The notes below the pieces were generated by a model. It was not told the DNA's origin and ran no database searches. It was given only the letters and a program-made list of their open reading frames with translations. From NCBI GenBank assembly GCA_024138025.1, contig JAMXBD010001250.1:310001-374000 (forward strand): 64,000 bases of DNA, read 5' to 3'. The stretch comes from Combretum micranthum (Eukaryota; Streptophyta; Magnoliopsida; Myrtales; Combretaceae). This document shows positions 1 to 11,872 of this stretch, one piece after another (the stretch's first letter is position 1; every line of letters starts with the position of its first letter). A program made the position numbers and the translations under genes.

Positions 1-2
1 TA

Positions 3-281
3 GGAGAAAGAGTGGCTTCAGAGCTTCTAAAGTTGGATCGTAATGATAGTGGTATTTATGTTTTATTTGCAAATATGTATGAAGAGGCGAACATGTAGGA
101 AGAGGCAAGATGTGTTAGGAAGACGATGAAGGAGAGATGAGTGGAGAAAACTCCTCGTTGTAGCTCCATCGAGGTGGATGGAGTTGTCAATGAATTTATT
201 GTAAGGGATAAGTCACTCCTTATGGCAGAGCAAATATATGAATGTGTTGCTCAATTAGTAAGACAAGTGGATCTTGTGGAG
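3..281 (+). pseudogene. PPR protein C-terminal fragment (pseudogene)
   Basis: One frame from base 3 reads like the last repeats and E/E+ extension of a plant pentatricopeptide-repeat RNA-editing or processing factor of mitochondria or plastids. Landmarks are a GIYVLFANMY-type helix, an EEARCVRKTMKER segment, then the typical VEKTPRCSSIEVDG block and NEFIVRDKS. The family's usual Trp in the 'W-EEA' motif is a TAG (about 96-98) and the usual Gly after KER is TGA (138-140), so the gene is dead. The fragment enters from the left edge and fades after QIYECVAQLVRQ near base 280. No DYW domain is visible. The PPR assignment rests on motif recall; the exact end is uncertain. Confidence 0.75.
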
Positions 282-384
282 GGTGTCTTGTGTGCTTCTT
301 TCTTGCACAGTCAACTACCTGTCTTTGAACTGACACCTACATATTAATTGGCTATTAATCAGTTTCAATATCTTCCTAGTCACT

Positions 385-1835
385 TGAAAGCATCCATTTA
401 CTAGTGGTGTCTCTGGAGAAAGGCGAATACTCAGGGAGTAAAGAGGAAAAATATTTCATCCATAATTTTTTGGCTTTTATTGTGAAGTATCACAGAGACC
501 AGCAAACAGAGATGGCAAGAATTGTGGGGTTTTAGGTCAAAACATATAGCGTTAAGCATGAATTTGAAGGAGATAACAAGAAACGTCTTAAAACCTATGA
601 TCCCAACACAAAGTAACTAGTGGTCAATTTAGACTCTCCTCAGGAGGTTGAAGAGAAGAAGGAAATTGTATTCACCTATGATGTTGAATTCCAGGATAGT
701 GACTTGAAGTGGGCTTCTAGGTAGGATGCCTATCTTTTGATGAGTGATGACCAAATTCATTAGTTTTCAATTGTTAATTCTCTTATGAATGTTCTTTTCC
801 TTTCTGGAATGGTTACCATGATAATGCTGCGAACACTTTATCGTGCTATTTCCAAGTATAAGAAACTTGAAACCCAAGAAGAAGCCCAAGAAGAAACTGG
901 ACGGAAGCTTGTCCATAGAGATGTCTTCAAGCCTGCATCCAATTCAGACCTTCTATGTATATATGTAGGAACAGGTGTTCAATTCTTTGGGATGATTCTA
1001 GTTACCATGATATTCGCCCTTCTTGGTTTCCTCTCCCCCTCAAACCGTGGCGGTCTGATGACGGCTATGCTCCTTCTTTGGGTTTTCATGGGTATTTTTG
1101 CTGGATATGCTTTAGTTCGTTTGTACAAAATGTTCAAAGAAACATAGTGGAAGAAAATAGCTCTCAGGACTGCTGTCGTGTTTCCTACAGTTGTCTTTAT
1201 AATCTTCTTTTTCTTAAATATTCTCATTTGGGGACAGAAATCATTTGGGGCATGCCACTTGGTACCATGTTTGCTTTAGTTTTCTTGTGGTTTGGCATTT
1301 CTGTGCCACTTGTGTTTGTTAGAAGCTATATTGGTTTCAAGAAGCCAGCCATTGAGGATCCTGTCAAAATAAATAAAATTCCAAGGCAGATCCCAGAGTA
1401 GGCCTGGTACATGAACCCAACTTTCTCAATTTTAATTGGAGGAATTATACCCTTTAGAGCTGTCTTCATTGAACTTTTCTTCATCATCACATCAATCTAG
1501 TTGAATCAATTCTACTACATGTTTGGGTTCCTCTTCCTGATCTTTGTTATCCTCATCGTCACATGTGCTGAGATAACCATTGTCCTTGTTATTTCTAGTT
1601 GTGCAGTGAGGACTATCTTTAGTGGTGGAGATCTTATTTAACATCAGGCTCCTTCGCCTTGTACCTTTTCCTCTATGCCACATTTTACTTCTTCACGAAG
1701 CTGGTTTCTGGAATACTATACTTTGGTTATATGCTGATTGTTTCATATGCATTCTTTGTGTTAACCGATACAATTGGCTTCTATGCTTGCTTTTGGTTTA
1801 CAAGGCTCATCTATTCGTCCATGAAGATTGATTGA
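385..1835 (+). pseudogene. TM9SF / nonaspanin (EMP70 family) pseudogene
   Basis: Resembles the C-terminal two thirds of a transmembrane-9 superfamily protein, a multipass Golgi/endosome protein. Recognisable blocks in order: EYSGSKEEKYFIHN (about 425), the DSPQEVEEKKEIVFTYDVEF stretch (about 635), FLSGMVTMIMLRTLYR with ETQEEAQEETG (about 800-890), GVQFFGMILVTMIFALLGFLSPSNRGGL (about 970-1060), FALVFLWFGISVPLVF (about 1270), IEDPVKINKIPRQIP (about 1350), and the C-terminal YACFWFTRLIYSSMKID ending at TGA 1833-1835. In-frame stops lie at 533 (TAG), a TAA near 615, 722, 761, 1145, 1399, 1498 and 1620 (all TAG). There are one-base losses near 1245 and 1600, and about five codons are missing near 1700. 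No intron is visible, so it may be a retrocopy or derive from an intronless paralogue. The 5' third is absent; PPR debris lies immediately upstream. Confidence 0.88.
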
Positions 1836-2258
1836 ACGAGAAAACTAAGTGATCTTACTTGTCTCTTGCCTCCTCTCTTGTGGAAGAGAGGTAGTTTCTC
1901 GATGAAGTCCAAGCTCCAAGGGGTCTTCAACTCTATTACATGTAATTCTCTGTACTCATTTTTGTATGGTGCCAAGCTGATGATTTTGTTTAAGTTGTAA
2001 TAGGTTAATTTCTTTTTATTTGTCGAAGGAGTACGCCTTTATGGAGATATCATAGGAAGCTTCTTAACTCTATTATGTTAGATTATATTCCAAACAATGT
2101 TGATTCATATGATTCCATATAGAGATGTTGAAGTTGCCATTAAAAAGAAAAAAAATGCAAAGCCTTGAACACATAGAGCAGATAGATTGATAAAGAACAA
2201 AAGGAAATCGGATCTTCGGGAGAGACATTTGTATTAGTACCCGAAAGCACCAAAACAA
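1836..2258 (+). other. Flank between TM9SF and BEACH debris
   Basis: Non-coding as far as I can read. The first part, including an inverted CCTCTCTTGTGG/AGAGAGG stretch near 1870, could be the former 3' untranslated region of the TM9SF copy. The last part may be intron or neighbouring sequence carried along with the BEACH exon. No open frame of note. Confidence 0.4.
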
Positions 2259-2405
2259 TGGGAGGGAGTTCTTGAAGACATGAGTGATGTAAAGAAATTG
2301 GTTCCTGAACTCTTTTACCTGCTTGAAATTTTAACAAATGAAAATTCAATTGATTTTGGCACAACACAGTTAGGAAGCAAACTGGACAAAGTGAAGCTAA
2401 AATAG
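2259..2405 (+). pseudogene. BEACH-domain protein exon fragment
   Basis: The frame from TGG at 2259 is open for 48 codons to TAG at 2403-2405. It contains LEDMSDVKKLVPELFY, NENSIDFGTTQLG and KLDKVKL, characteristic of the start of the BEACH domain in large plant BEACH/WD40 proteins involved in membrane trafficking. In the family this segment is followed by a PPWA motif, which is missing; the frame ends instead. It has the size of one internal exon and no neighbouring BEACH exon is visible on either side. It is on the same strand as the PPR and TM9SF debris and about 420 bp downstream. I infer an isolated captured or duplicated exon. Which BEACH paralogue donated it cannot be told. Confidence 0.7.
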
Positions 2406-3129
2406 TGAGAATATGAGAATATGCTAGCCTGCAAGAGCATATGAGAATATGGATTTGAGAATATGTGAGCTGAAATAGTATTGAAATTAATGGATTGTGT
2501 GGACTAGACTTGGTTCCTTTTATTTAAAGTCAATCCATACAAAAGTCTTATGAAAGGAAGACGTGTATGTGTCTATCTGACATACACGAAACTTACAGTT
2601 AACAAGGAGCGAACGACAAGGACATGAAGGCAATAAACTTAAACTCTATTTATTTATTGGTGTGGACATTGAGAAGTATGAGAAAATGATGAATTCGTAG
2701 AGCTAGTCATACAATGAAGAGAATATTACATATTGCAGCCAAACAGCAAGGTTGATGATAAGCTTGCTAATAAAATTTTGTCGGAGAGACAGTATAATTT
2801 TAACCCAAGGAGGTTGACGTGGTCAAGATGGTATCACAAAAGTTGATAGAAACTAAGCAGCAGTGCAACTAAGTTATAGCGCACATGCGCTGGATGAGAC
2901 TTTTGTCATTCAAAAAGGATTGCTTAATACCTAAACCCCTCCGATATAACGCGAATGACTTTGGTCAGAGGGCAAAATATAGACGTATGGATTTCATTAT
3001 AAAGGCTTTAAGCCTGATTTATTATTTGGATTTAACTCTCTGGGTTAAAGTGACAGGGCTTAGAAAGTTGGGCCCAATTAAATTGGGATGATCATGAGAG
3101 TTTTGGCATGGTAGGCTTAGACTAGGGCC
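2406..3129. other. Non-coding stretch
   Basis: No gene recognised. It starts with short direct repeats of GAGAATATG (2407-2470). The 68-codon open frame at 2885-3091 has no familiar motif and is treated as chance. Confidence 0.5.
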
Positions 3130-3711
3130 TGTTGGAATTAGCCTGGCCAATTCCAACCTTTCTCAAATTAGCTTACACACATTGCAATAAAGACCTTAAT
3201 GGGCCTTGGTCCATAAAGGAGGCCACATCCATATTCATAATGAGAATGACTCGTCTTAGCCGTTGGTCGTCTATTTGATCTAACGGACGACATCGACAGC
3301 TAAATTCTCTATAAATACCTGTAGTCTTTACCTCATTTGGACAAGAAGAGGCGAAATCTTGGAAAAACACCGTTGTGCTGTCAAATTTCCATTTTTGTGA
3401 ATCAATTACTTGACTCACTCAAGAACACATACGATATTCGTGGTATTTAGTGAGGTTGATGCTTTTTAGCTCTCTCATCTGTCACATGTGTGTTAGAGCC
3501 TATTGAGACTGCTTACTCCTCCTCCCTACACGATTCTCTCTTGATCACCCTTGCACGTGTTGTTTCCCTAGGTTACGTGTAGCGCGATAGTCACGCGGCA
3601 CGCACGTGATCGTTGCATCCGAAATCATATCCACACACACATTATACAATTAAACTGTTTCTAATTTAATTAGGTGAGGGTTTGTGGTATTTTAGATTTA
3701 ATTCCTTTACA
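3130..3711 (+). repeat. Possible solo LTR (TG...CA)
   Basis: The segment begins TGTTGGAATT and can be closed at CTTTACA, giving a 582-bp TG...CA unit. Inside are a TATA-like CTATAAATACC near 3310 and a more GC-rich second half with ACGT-containing motifs (about 3550-3610). TTGGAATT and AATTCCAA form a short hairpin right after the start (about 3132-3156). The length, ends and TATA position fit a copia-type LTR. However, the five bases on each side do not match, so there is no target duplication to prove it, and no internal retrotransposon sequence adjoins. Confidence 0.3.
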
Positions 3712-6700
3712 CCCTATTTTTTACAAACCACTTACCTTTCATAATGATATATATAGATATATAAGTTTATCCATCAATCTATAAATAAATAAAACATAAA
3801 ACCTATGTACATTTTGTTATCAATAAAAGTAGATGAAAAAAAAAACCTTCATATAAAAAATTATTATAAGAAGAGAAAAAAGAGAGTAATATAATAGTTA
3901 TATAATTAATCGTTGAATAATTCACATTACAATTTAGACATAATAAGGAGTTTTGACTTTTGACAAAGATGTATTACCCAAGCTTTGTGTAGTATATGAG
4001 TGTCTACTACAAATTCTATAACATATTTTTGAATACTCAAATTTTCTTTACCTTATTCTTCTTTGTCAAATTAATTCTTTTCAATAGCAATTAATCCTCC
4101 CATTTAATAGCTTGTTTGTGATCTTTATATACATATTCAATTTACATATATATATATATATATATTATCTTTGCCATTTACCATAAATACAACGTATCAA
4201 ATATTTTATTAAATGTGTAGAGTACAGATATTTTTAATATTTATGATTACAACCTTTCTAGCTTGTTGTCTTTTTAATTTTTTTTCCATCATTTTTGAAA
4301 TATAACATATAGCTCAATTTAAATGATAATCAAATATAAATAGTTTACAAGAGATGAAAGGACTGACAAATGTGAATACAAAAAAAAATGAAGTTTTACT
4401 TTTCTTCAAAAGGAAAAGGTTTTCCTTTTTTTTTTTTAATCTAACAAATGAATAAAATAAAGAATTTTCTTTTTACTTTTGTAGAAATATATTAACGAAA
4501 AGCTAGGTAATGAGATGGGCTAACAACCGGGCCACGAACTATAAAAGGAGACATCACAATTGTCGGCCCTAACAAGGATCGGCCCCAATGGTTCGATGCA
4601 TATTTCCTTGTAGGCCCAAAGGCAACTTTATTTATATCAGTACATTTGAAATGGGCTCGTAGCAGCAAGTTTTTATGTAAATCCTTCTATGCCTTATTGG
4701 ATTTTTCAGTCTTCTATGATGAACATGTTAGCACGTTATCTAAGTTATTAATGTTGATGTCGAAATCCAGTTAACTCTAATATGTGTTAAGTGAGTCGTT
4801 TATCATGTCATTAATGTCTCTCCTTGTATCAAGAAAATCATTCCATTATAATAAGGGTTAATAATGTAAATGATACTTCAATTTTAATAAAATGCACAAT
4901 TAAATACATAAATTTTAAAATTGATCAATTCGCTACAAACTTTTTAAACACTCCATTCAAACTTGCCATTAACATAGTTAAACTTCTGCAACCATGGCCG
5001 AATTGTCCAATCCCAAACAACGGCCTATTATCCATCCAGTATTTTAAAAATTTTCTTTAGTCTAACGTCTCAAAACACATTAAAAATGCTTATTTTATCC
5101 TTCGTGTTCGGTCATTATCATTCAATTCGTCTTCTTCTTCATGTAAACAAGGAGCACGTGTGTGGGTGTTCAACAATATCAAAGCACCAAGACAGTAGTT
5201 AAAGCTCGTGGAGAAAGTTCTAATGGCAGTTGTTGCAACCCAGGTGATGACTAGATGGTGGTTCGTGGAGTTTGCGTTGGGGTCAAGTTTCCAACTTCTG
5301 ATTTGCTACGAGAAGAAAGTTTACTAGTTTTCACTCTCATGACTCTCAAAAACTCAAATAGCAGCATAGTTTTTCTCAATTTCATCTTAAATCTTACCTA
5401 TTTCAACGAAGAAAAAAAAGCTTGTTTTTAATCATGTTAGAGAGAGAAAGTTAATGGGGGATCTTTATTTTTTCTTCTAAAAAAAAAAAAAAAATACGGA
5501 TATATCCTTCTCTCTCGGAGTAATCCAAGAGAATATCCACTTAAATTAAAATTTTAGTGATTCTATTCATTTAAAAAACAAACCTTAGATTTGTCTATCA
5601 AATTCAATTATTTATTATTCTTGCTTTTAATCCCACATAAGGCCATTACAAGACACTAACACGATGAATCGAACTTAATATCTCAATTATGAGAATCTAA
5701 ACTTGATGCCATTAAGCTATAAGACGATTGGACTTCTTAATCCTTTCGGTAAACCTCTGTTGTTTTTACAAATTTCATTAATAAATTTTTCATCTTTGTG
5801 CAATTTTTGAAAAGAAAAGGTCAAGGTTTGGCACCAAATCATGGATGTTCGTTTTTCCTTTACTTTTTCCTCGTTATCTTTCCTTTCTCTTCCATTTTCT
5901 TCCTTTTCTATGTAGATCTCTCTCTCTCTCACTCTGTAGCTAAGCAAAGCTTGCTTGACAGGCATATTTTTTTCTTTAATGTAGTAAAAAAAGCCTTTCT
6001 TCCTTGGAGAAGAAAATGAACATATATATATGTATATATATATATATATTATTTTTTTTGGATTTATCTTTTTATATTTTTAAATATCGAACTTAATTTT
6101 AAATTTAATGTGGGTTTATCATGTGCCTAGTTATCCTTAACTAAAAATACCATGTCAAATAATAATGTTAGTCATTTTGACGAAGGTACCAACAACATAC
6201 ATAAAAAACTTTTTCAAGTAGAAAATTAATAAATTGCAAAATTTCGGATGCTTAGTTGTGCATTTTACCATAGTCAGGCAATATTCACGACATTAACCTT
6301 TAATACACCTGTTGCTTGCTCGAATATGATAGAGATTGGATCTAAGTGATCCAAAGCAATATGAAGAGAATAAGGCTTGCAAGATAGAAACTCAGTAGTG
6401 GCACGCCTAACATAAGCCTAGCGTGGCCACTCCAATGCTTAAGTAAGAGATTGTTATGATAAGCCTATGAATTGAATGTAAGTAATTAATTGAGTACAAT
6501 ATTGTCATTCTTTTGAGAGGAATGTGAATATTTATAAGCAATTGACTTGGTAGTTGTAGACATCATAAGTGAGTAGGCAGTTAGTAACAGTGATGGAGGA
6601 TGTGGGGTAGACCCACTACTCCACTACTAGATGCTTGGTCCAACCGAGCTACATGTGCCGAGTGGCAATAGAGTGGGAGAAACTGGGTGAAGGTCATGGT

Positions 6701-6840
6701 ATCTTGGAATGAGGCCGAGTTGTAGATTGTAGTGTCTATTCTCAAGGTCTGGGGTTAGTAGGATAGCCTAGTCCATTAGTATGCTAGGCACGACCCGAGT
6801 GGCCTAGGTTCCAATTTAGACAATCAACAATACATATCCA
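3712..6840. other. AT-rich non-coding stretch
   Basis: No gene found. It holds a (TA)n tract near 4147-4165, poly-A/T runs near 4380, 4425 and 5480, a pyrimidine-rich tract with (TC)n near 5860-5935, and another (TA)n at about 6024-6050. The slightly more GC-rich part at 6300-6840 looks like old repeat sequence but shows no recognisable coding or terminal signal. Confidence 0.5.
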
Positions 6841-7250
6841 TAAACTTAAGGTATTTGTTATGTGTTGATGTATAATGAATCAAACAAGTTCATAAACTAC
6901 TTAAACTTGGCTTGATTTTTATTTAAGTTTGATTTGATAAGAGTCGAGTCAAGTGAAACTCAAGCTTTATAATATATAACTCGATTGGTTCACAAACCTT
7001 AACAAACTCGATTTGAACGTAATTTTTAATCTAATTGAAATATAAATATTACTTTAACTAGAATTAAAAATATGTTCTAATAAATTGAGTTGAAGCGAGC
7101 TTAATTGAGTTGAACTTAGATTTATGTAGTACCACTTTCGAATCAAGCTTGAATATAAAAAATAAAGTTCAATCAAGTTCAAGCCAAAGTCCAGTTTGAA
7201 AATTGTGAGTGCTTAAACTTAAGTTTAATATTGTAATATCTCGATCCGAC
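6841..7250. repeat. Dispersed TCAAG/ACTCG-rich repeat, copy 1
   Basis: A low-GC segment dense in short motifs such as AACTTGGCTTGA, CTCAAGCTTT, AACTCGATT, GTTCAATCAAG and TCGAATCAAGCTTGA. The same vocabulary and spacing recur at 9181-9640, 32218-32620 and 41101-41349 (continued at 46646-46745). I see a dispersed repeat family rather than genes. Terminal repeats are not clear, so the class is unknown. Confidence 0.4.
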
Positions 7251-9180
7251 CGATTTGATTGAACCGTAGATAAGTGTGTTCAAATAAAAAAAAAGTAGGA
7301 AACTGAAAAGAATCAAGCACTGTATTTAATTCTGCCACTAGATTTAAGAGAGTTACAAAGATGCCTATGGGAAACTACAAATCTTCCAAAATGAGAGAGG
7401 GCTTTCTTAGTGGAGTAGGTGCATTATGGGACCATAACTTTCATTGGACGAATCAAGCTATGATCCTCCAGGATCTTTGTCTATGAACGTTCTTGGAAGC
7501 GTCCGAAGTCAGAACTCGACAATCTAGTGGTTTGACAATTCACAAGACTGGCGGTGGAGGGGAGGACCAGCTCTTCCCACGAGAGTGTCCTGTCGAATCC
7601 AAATAACATGTTCGCCCAGAAAAAAAAACCCACGTAACATGTACTAGTGGCATTGGTCGGCCCACTTATAAGTTTCAGCTGGTGTTGTGTCGGTGGTCAC
7701 ATAGAAAAGATTGTTGTTGCATGGGGAATTTATTTTGTTCCTCCGTTGTATCACCCTATACCACCTTTTTATTATTCTAAATGAATATAATTACAATAAA
7801 ATAGAATACTAATATAATTTTTATTCATTATTTTTTTATTTAAGTAAGAATATTAAAAAAAAATTGTATTTATATTTTGAATAATGAATAGTTATTCAAT
7901 ATTTTCTACACCATGAAATCACTATCATGATTAACTAAAAATCATAATAGCATTTTTACAAAAGGAATGAGGTAAAAACCCAAAAACCACAAAAGGAAAA
8001 GCTAAATACACAATGTCTAGGGATGGAGACACTCCTATCTTCTTCAAAAATCATAATAGTTTTTTCAGGAATAAAATTATAATAAATTTATTATTATAAT
8101 GAATTAAACAAGTAGACACAATTACTTTCTCATTCCTAAACTATTTCATTTTGCTTAACTGCAAAAAAAAAAAAAAAAAGGATATATCTTAAGCAAAATC
8201 ATGATATTTATCGATAAAAAAATAAGATAAAGTTGGCTCATGGTCTAATATATTTTTAAGTTGGAGGGCCTCGTATAAAAATATTAAAAAGAAAAAAGAA
8301 AGAAAGAAAAGCTTAAAATGTAACATACGTAACATGCATAAACAAGTGGGATATAAATACTTTTGACAAGTATAATATAATAAAGGAAATGAAAGGTGAT
8401 TTACATTCATAACATATATCAAAATTTTATTAATATTTACATATCATATATACATGATAAGCCACAAGTAATAATTATGGAATCTTTGTCACGCATATCT
8501 AAACGGTGATTGATCATAACTTGTCCAATATTGTCCAAATTCTGACTTGTGCACACATAAAAATTTAGGAAAAAATAAAAACATAAATTATCCTTAGAAT
8601 TTGTTGATCCTCGAGAATAAATTGGCAGCACAAAAAACTTTCGCGCACGGATAATTTAATCTAAAATTTTTAAGCCTTTTTTTTTTTTTTTATGGCTGGG
8701 CTTAGGATAACCTTTTTAAAGGATTTGCCTCACCCATTTTTATTGTGCAATTTATATACTTTGAAGTTGGATCAATATTAAACAATTAGATTTTGATTAC
8801 ATGGTTACATTAGATTGGTCGCTTAAAGGAGACAATAAACTAGTGACTAATTGCAAATTGTCCCCTTTAATGACAACAAATTCCCATTTGTCACCAATCC
8901 TGTTGTGGTATTAAATTATCTAAAACAAAGAAAGCGAAAGGAATTATGCCTTTTTCTTAGACATCATTGGAAGGAGGAAAACAAAGGAAAGATGGTTGAG
9001 ACATTTGTGTTCAAATTTTAAAAAGATAAATACCACTGGAAGTGGTTCAAATTCTTGTAACTTTACTAGGTGTTACTAATGAGCTGGCAAAAAAATAATA
9101 ATTAAGAAATGTTAAATGTTATTGATGTATTGGTAGACTAAGACTTCAAAGAAACCAAATTGTTAATGAACTACCTAATT
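7251..9180. other. Non-coding stretch
   Basis: No gene recognised. A more GC-balanced patch at 7300-7690 has no open frame of significance. The rest is AT-rich with A-runs at 8162 and T-runs at 8676. Confidence 0.5.
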
Positions 9181-9640
9181 CAATTATAAACAAGTAGTTT
9201 AAGCTTAAAGTAAAATTCATTTTCATAGACGAGGAGAGCGTGAGCTTTAATTTAAACTTATTTGACAACTTGTAAATAAGTTTGTTTAGACTAACATATT
9301 TATTAATAGGCTTGTCAAAAACTTGTTAGTAGATTTGTAAGTTTAATATATATATATATATATAATTATTTAAATATATAATTAAAACTGTAAAAACTAT
9401 TTTATTTTCGTTTACTATATGCATATATTTTTTCTTGTTTAAAAAATATAATATGCTTTGTTCAAGCTTGATTTGTAAATGAGCTAACCTTAAAATCAAA
9501 ATAAAATTTGTTTAGCTAAATGAGTTGAGTTCGAACTCACATTTAGCTCAATAAAAAGCTCAGTATAAGTTTATAATTTTTAAATAAATCGAACCTAAGC
9601 TTTCAAAAGCTCAATTCGACTAATTTGTAATCCTATGGCA
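9181..9640. repeat. Dispersed TCAAG/ACTCG-rich repeat, copy 2
   Basis: Same motif vocabulary as 6841-7250 (GAGTTGAGTTCGAACTC, AGCTCAATAAAAAGCTC, CTCAATTCGAC), interrupted by a (TA)n tract near 9346-9365. Probably a degraded member of the same dispersed family. Ends approximate. Confidence 0.35.
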
Positions 9641-11461
9641 GATGCCAATACATCGTCCATTTTTGCACTTAATGTGTAACATAAGCAACATATAATAAAC
9701 ATATTCTATTTGCATCATTGCCAAAAGCTTTCATTCTTCACATAAATTTAAAACTAAATGTTTGTATTTACTTGTGTAAATTCTTTAATAAATATAAAGA
9801 AATTATTTGCATGTGTGTGTGTGTGTATGTTATAACAGTAACAATTGACGAAACCAAACTGTGGTCGATGGAGAACTACTCTAAACGTGTCGAAATCTAA
9901 AGAAAAAGCTAAAGCTTGCACGATACCGATTAGGCACCAGAATGGTGGACTTCCTGTTGAACTCTTGGAGGTGGTGGAAATATCTTTGTCAATCTTTCAC
10001 TTAAAAGCAATGGTTAGATGACAAGTGAAAAAAGAAAAAAGGTTGATGGGCTTAATAATTATAATTATACTATATATAGCTTGGCATAACAAGAGTAGTG
10101 AAAAGGTAAAAAAAATTCCATAAAAATTGTGGAAAATGCAAAGACCACTAAGCAATGTAAGCCTCCTATGTTTTGTCTATGTGCCTAGGTGCAATCTCAC
10201 ACGTCAAATACCTTAAACGCTTAATCCGACGAAAGCATGGAAATATAAGAGTGGGTCGGCAGGCAGCCGGCAGCAGGCAGCAGGCAGCAGGCGGTAGGTC
10301 ATAGAATTTGCGGGAAAGAGAGTTTCACTTTTGACTTTTGGTTCTAGCTTATTATTGAAACCCAAGTTCCACGTAATTTCTCTCCTCTCACACATGGAAA
10401 AAGATTCAATGGTTAAAACTTTTCACTTACACGCAACTCCTCAACTAGTGAATTAAAAAGAGAACACATATATGTAGATAATTATTATTAGAGAGACTTC
10501 GGTGCTTAATATAAAAGACTTCCAAGTTTTGGCTTAAGTTAAATAGCCGCCAAATGATATCTTTTAAGATATGTTTCGTTTGATTAAAGTTTAGAGCATG
10601 GATGTTATTTTTTAATTTTATCCTTAGTTGTAGTGGCAATGGACTCTAACAAATAGGATACTCGTATTTCAAGAGTATTTTAGAGGTTGTCAATTAACCT
10701 ATTTGATTTAGAAAAGTCTTTTTAAGTGAATGACAAATTAATATTTATAAGCATATCCCATGCCATCGGTATTGATTCAATTACCAAATTCCTTAGCAAT
10801 GCACTTTTTGTCGAGATGCCATGCCTAATTCCAAATTCCTTTCCTGCATGTCTAACAGAAGAAAGCAGAGTTAGCTTAGGTACTAATATGTATCCTTAAA
10901 AAGTTTGATTGAATGTTGAGATTGATAATATTAAAATTTAAATAATTAACCGAAACATGAGTAGCTAAAAAGTATGATTTATATATATAATTATTCCTGT
11001 CACTTGTCACCGTTCTTGATCCGTTAAGTTTACTTTACAAAAGATGTGAAATTGGTAATGGTAACCCTTAAAAGGTAGCCATATGTTATCCGTGAGCTAA
11101 CTCAAGAAAAGCAAGGTTAGCTAAGCAAATTAAGAAAAGGAAGCACGAACCATCACAGAAAGAGGCGATTATTCTGGTATCATTTGACCATATGCTTCCA
11201 AAAAAAGTGGCAGCATTTGAACAACATGTCTAGATAAAAAAGTCGCTAGGAGTAGGTGAAAGAAGATTCAGTCTTCGATTTAAATATATATATAAAAACA
11301 GGTGTGAGGTGATTTCTTAGATCATACTACAATAATCTAATGACCAATGCACTTCACGAGAGCTTTATATAATTCTCGACGGAACGTTCTCTTTTATTAC
11401 TTGCCAATAATTCAGTGAAACTATATTATACTAATATAGCTTACCACTTACGGAAAGTTTA
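9641..11461. other. Non-coding stretch with CAGCAGG-type microsatellite
   Basis: No gene found. At about 10256-10294 there is a short GC-rich array built on GGCAGCA/GGCAGCAGGCAGCAG units, unusual in this AT-rich setting. (GT)n lies at 9813-9826. Otherwise featureless AT-rich DNA. Confidence 0.5.
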
Positions 11462-11872
11462 TGCTATGTTTGGTACGTAAGAAAACACAAGAAAAGAAAA
11501 GAAATAAGGAGAAATGAGATGAAATGTGTGTTTTGATACATTTCATGGGTAAAAAATAAAGTGATTTGGAGAGAAATAAAAAAAAAAAAAAAAAAAAAAG
11601 AGCTGTGTAAATTTTTCTCTAACAATGAGATGAAAGCAAGTGATATTAAGGGAAAGTGATAAAATAAATGACTTAAATACCTTATTTATTATCTTCAACT
11701 AATATTTTATAAAAATAATTTTATCAGTCACTTCTACTTCTTTCCTTTTTCTATCATTTTTTTAATAATTTAACAAACATAAAATACACATTCTATTTAT
11801 GTTGATTTCACCTTATTTCTCTTTACTCATTTCTTTCGGGTGATTTCTTTTGATTTCAAGTCAAACACAGCA
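11462..11872. mobile_element. MITE, PIF/Harbinger-like, 411 bp
   Basis: A foldback element with no coding capacity. The left end TGCTATGTTTGGTACG pairs imperfectly with the inverted right end (read inward TGCTGTGTTTGACTTG), and the similarity continues inward through AAAAGAAATRAGGxGAAAT-type sequence for well over 50 bp. It is flanked on both sides by TTA (11459-11461 and 11873-11875), the 3-bp target duplication typical of PIF/Harbinger-derived MITEs. A run of about 20 A's follows AGAGAAAT near 11580. Confidence 0.7.

Noticed and set aside
10256..10294. GC-rich CAGCAGG array as a coding poly-Gln or Ala tract
   Set aside because: Flanking frames are short and unrelated to known genes; it is simple-sequence DNA.
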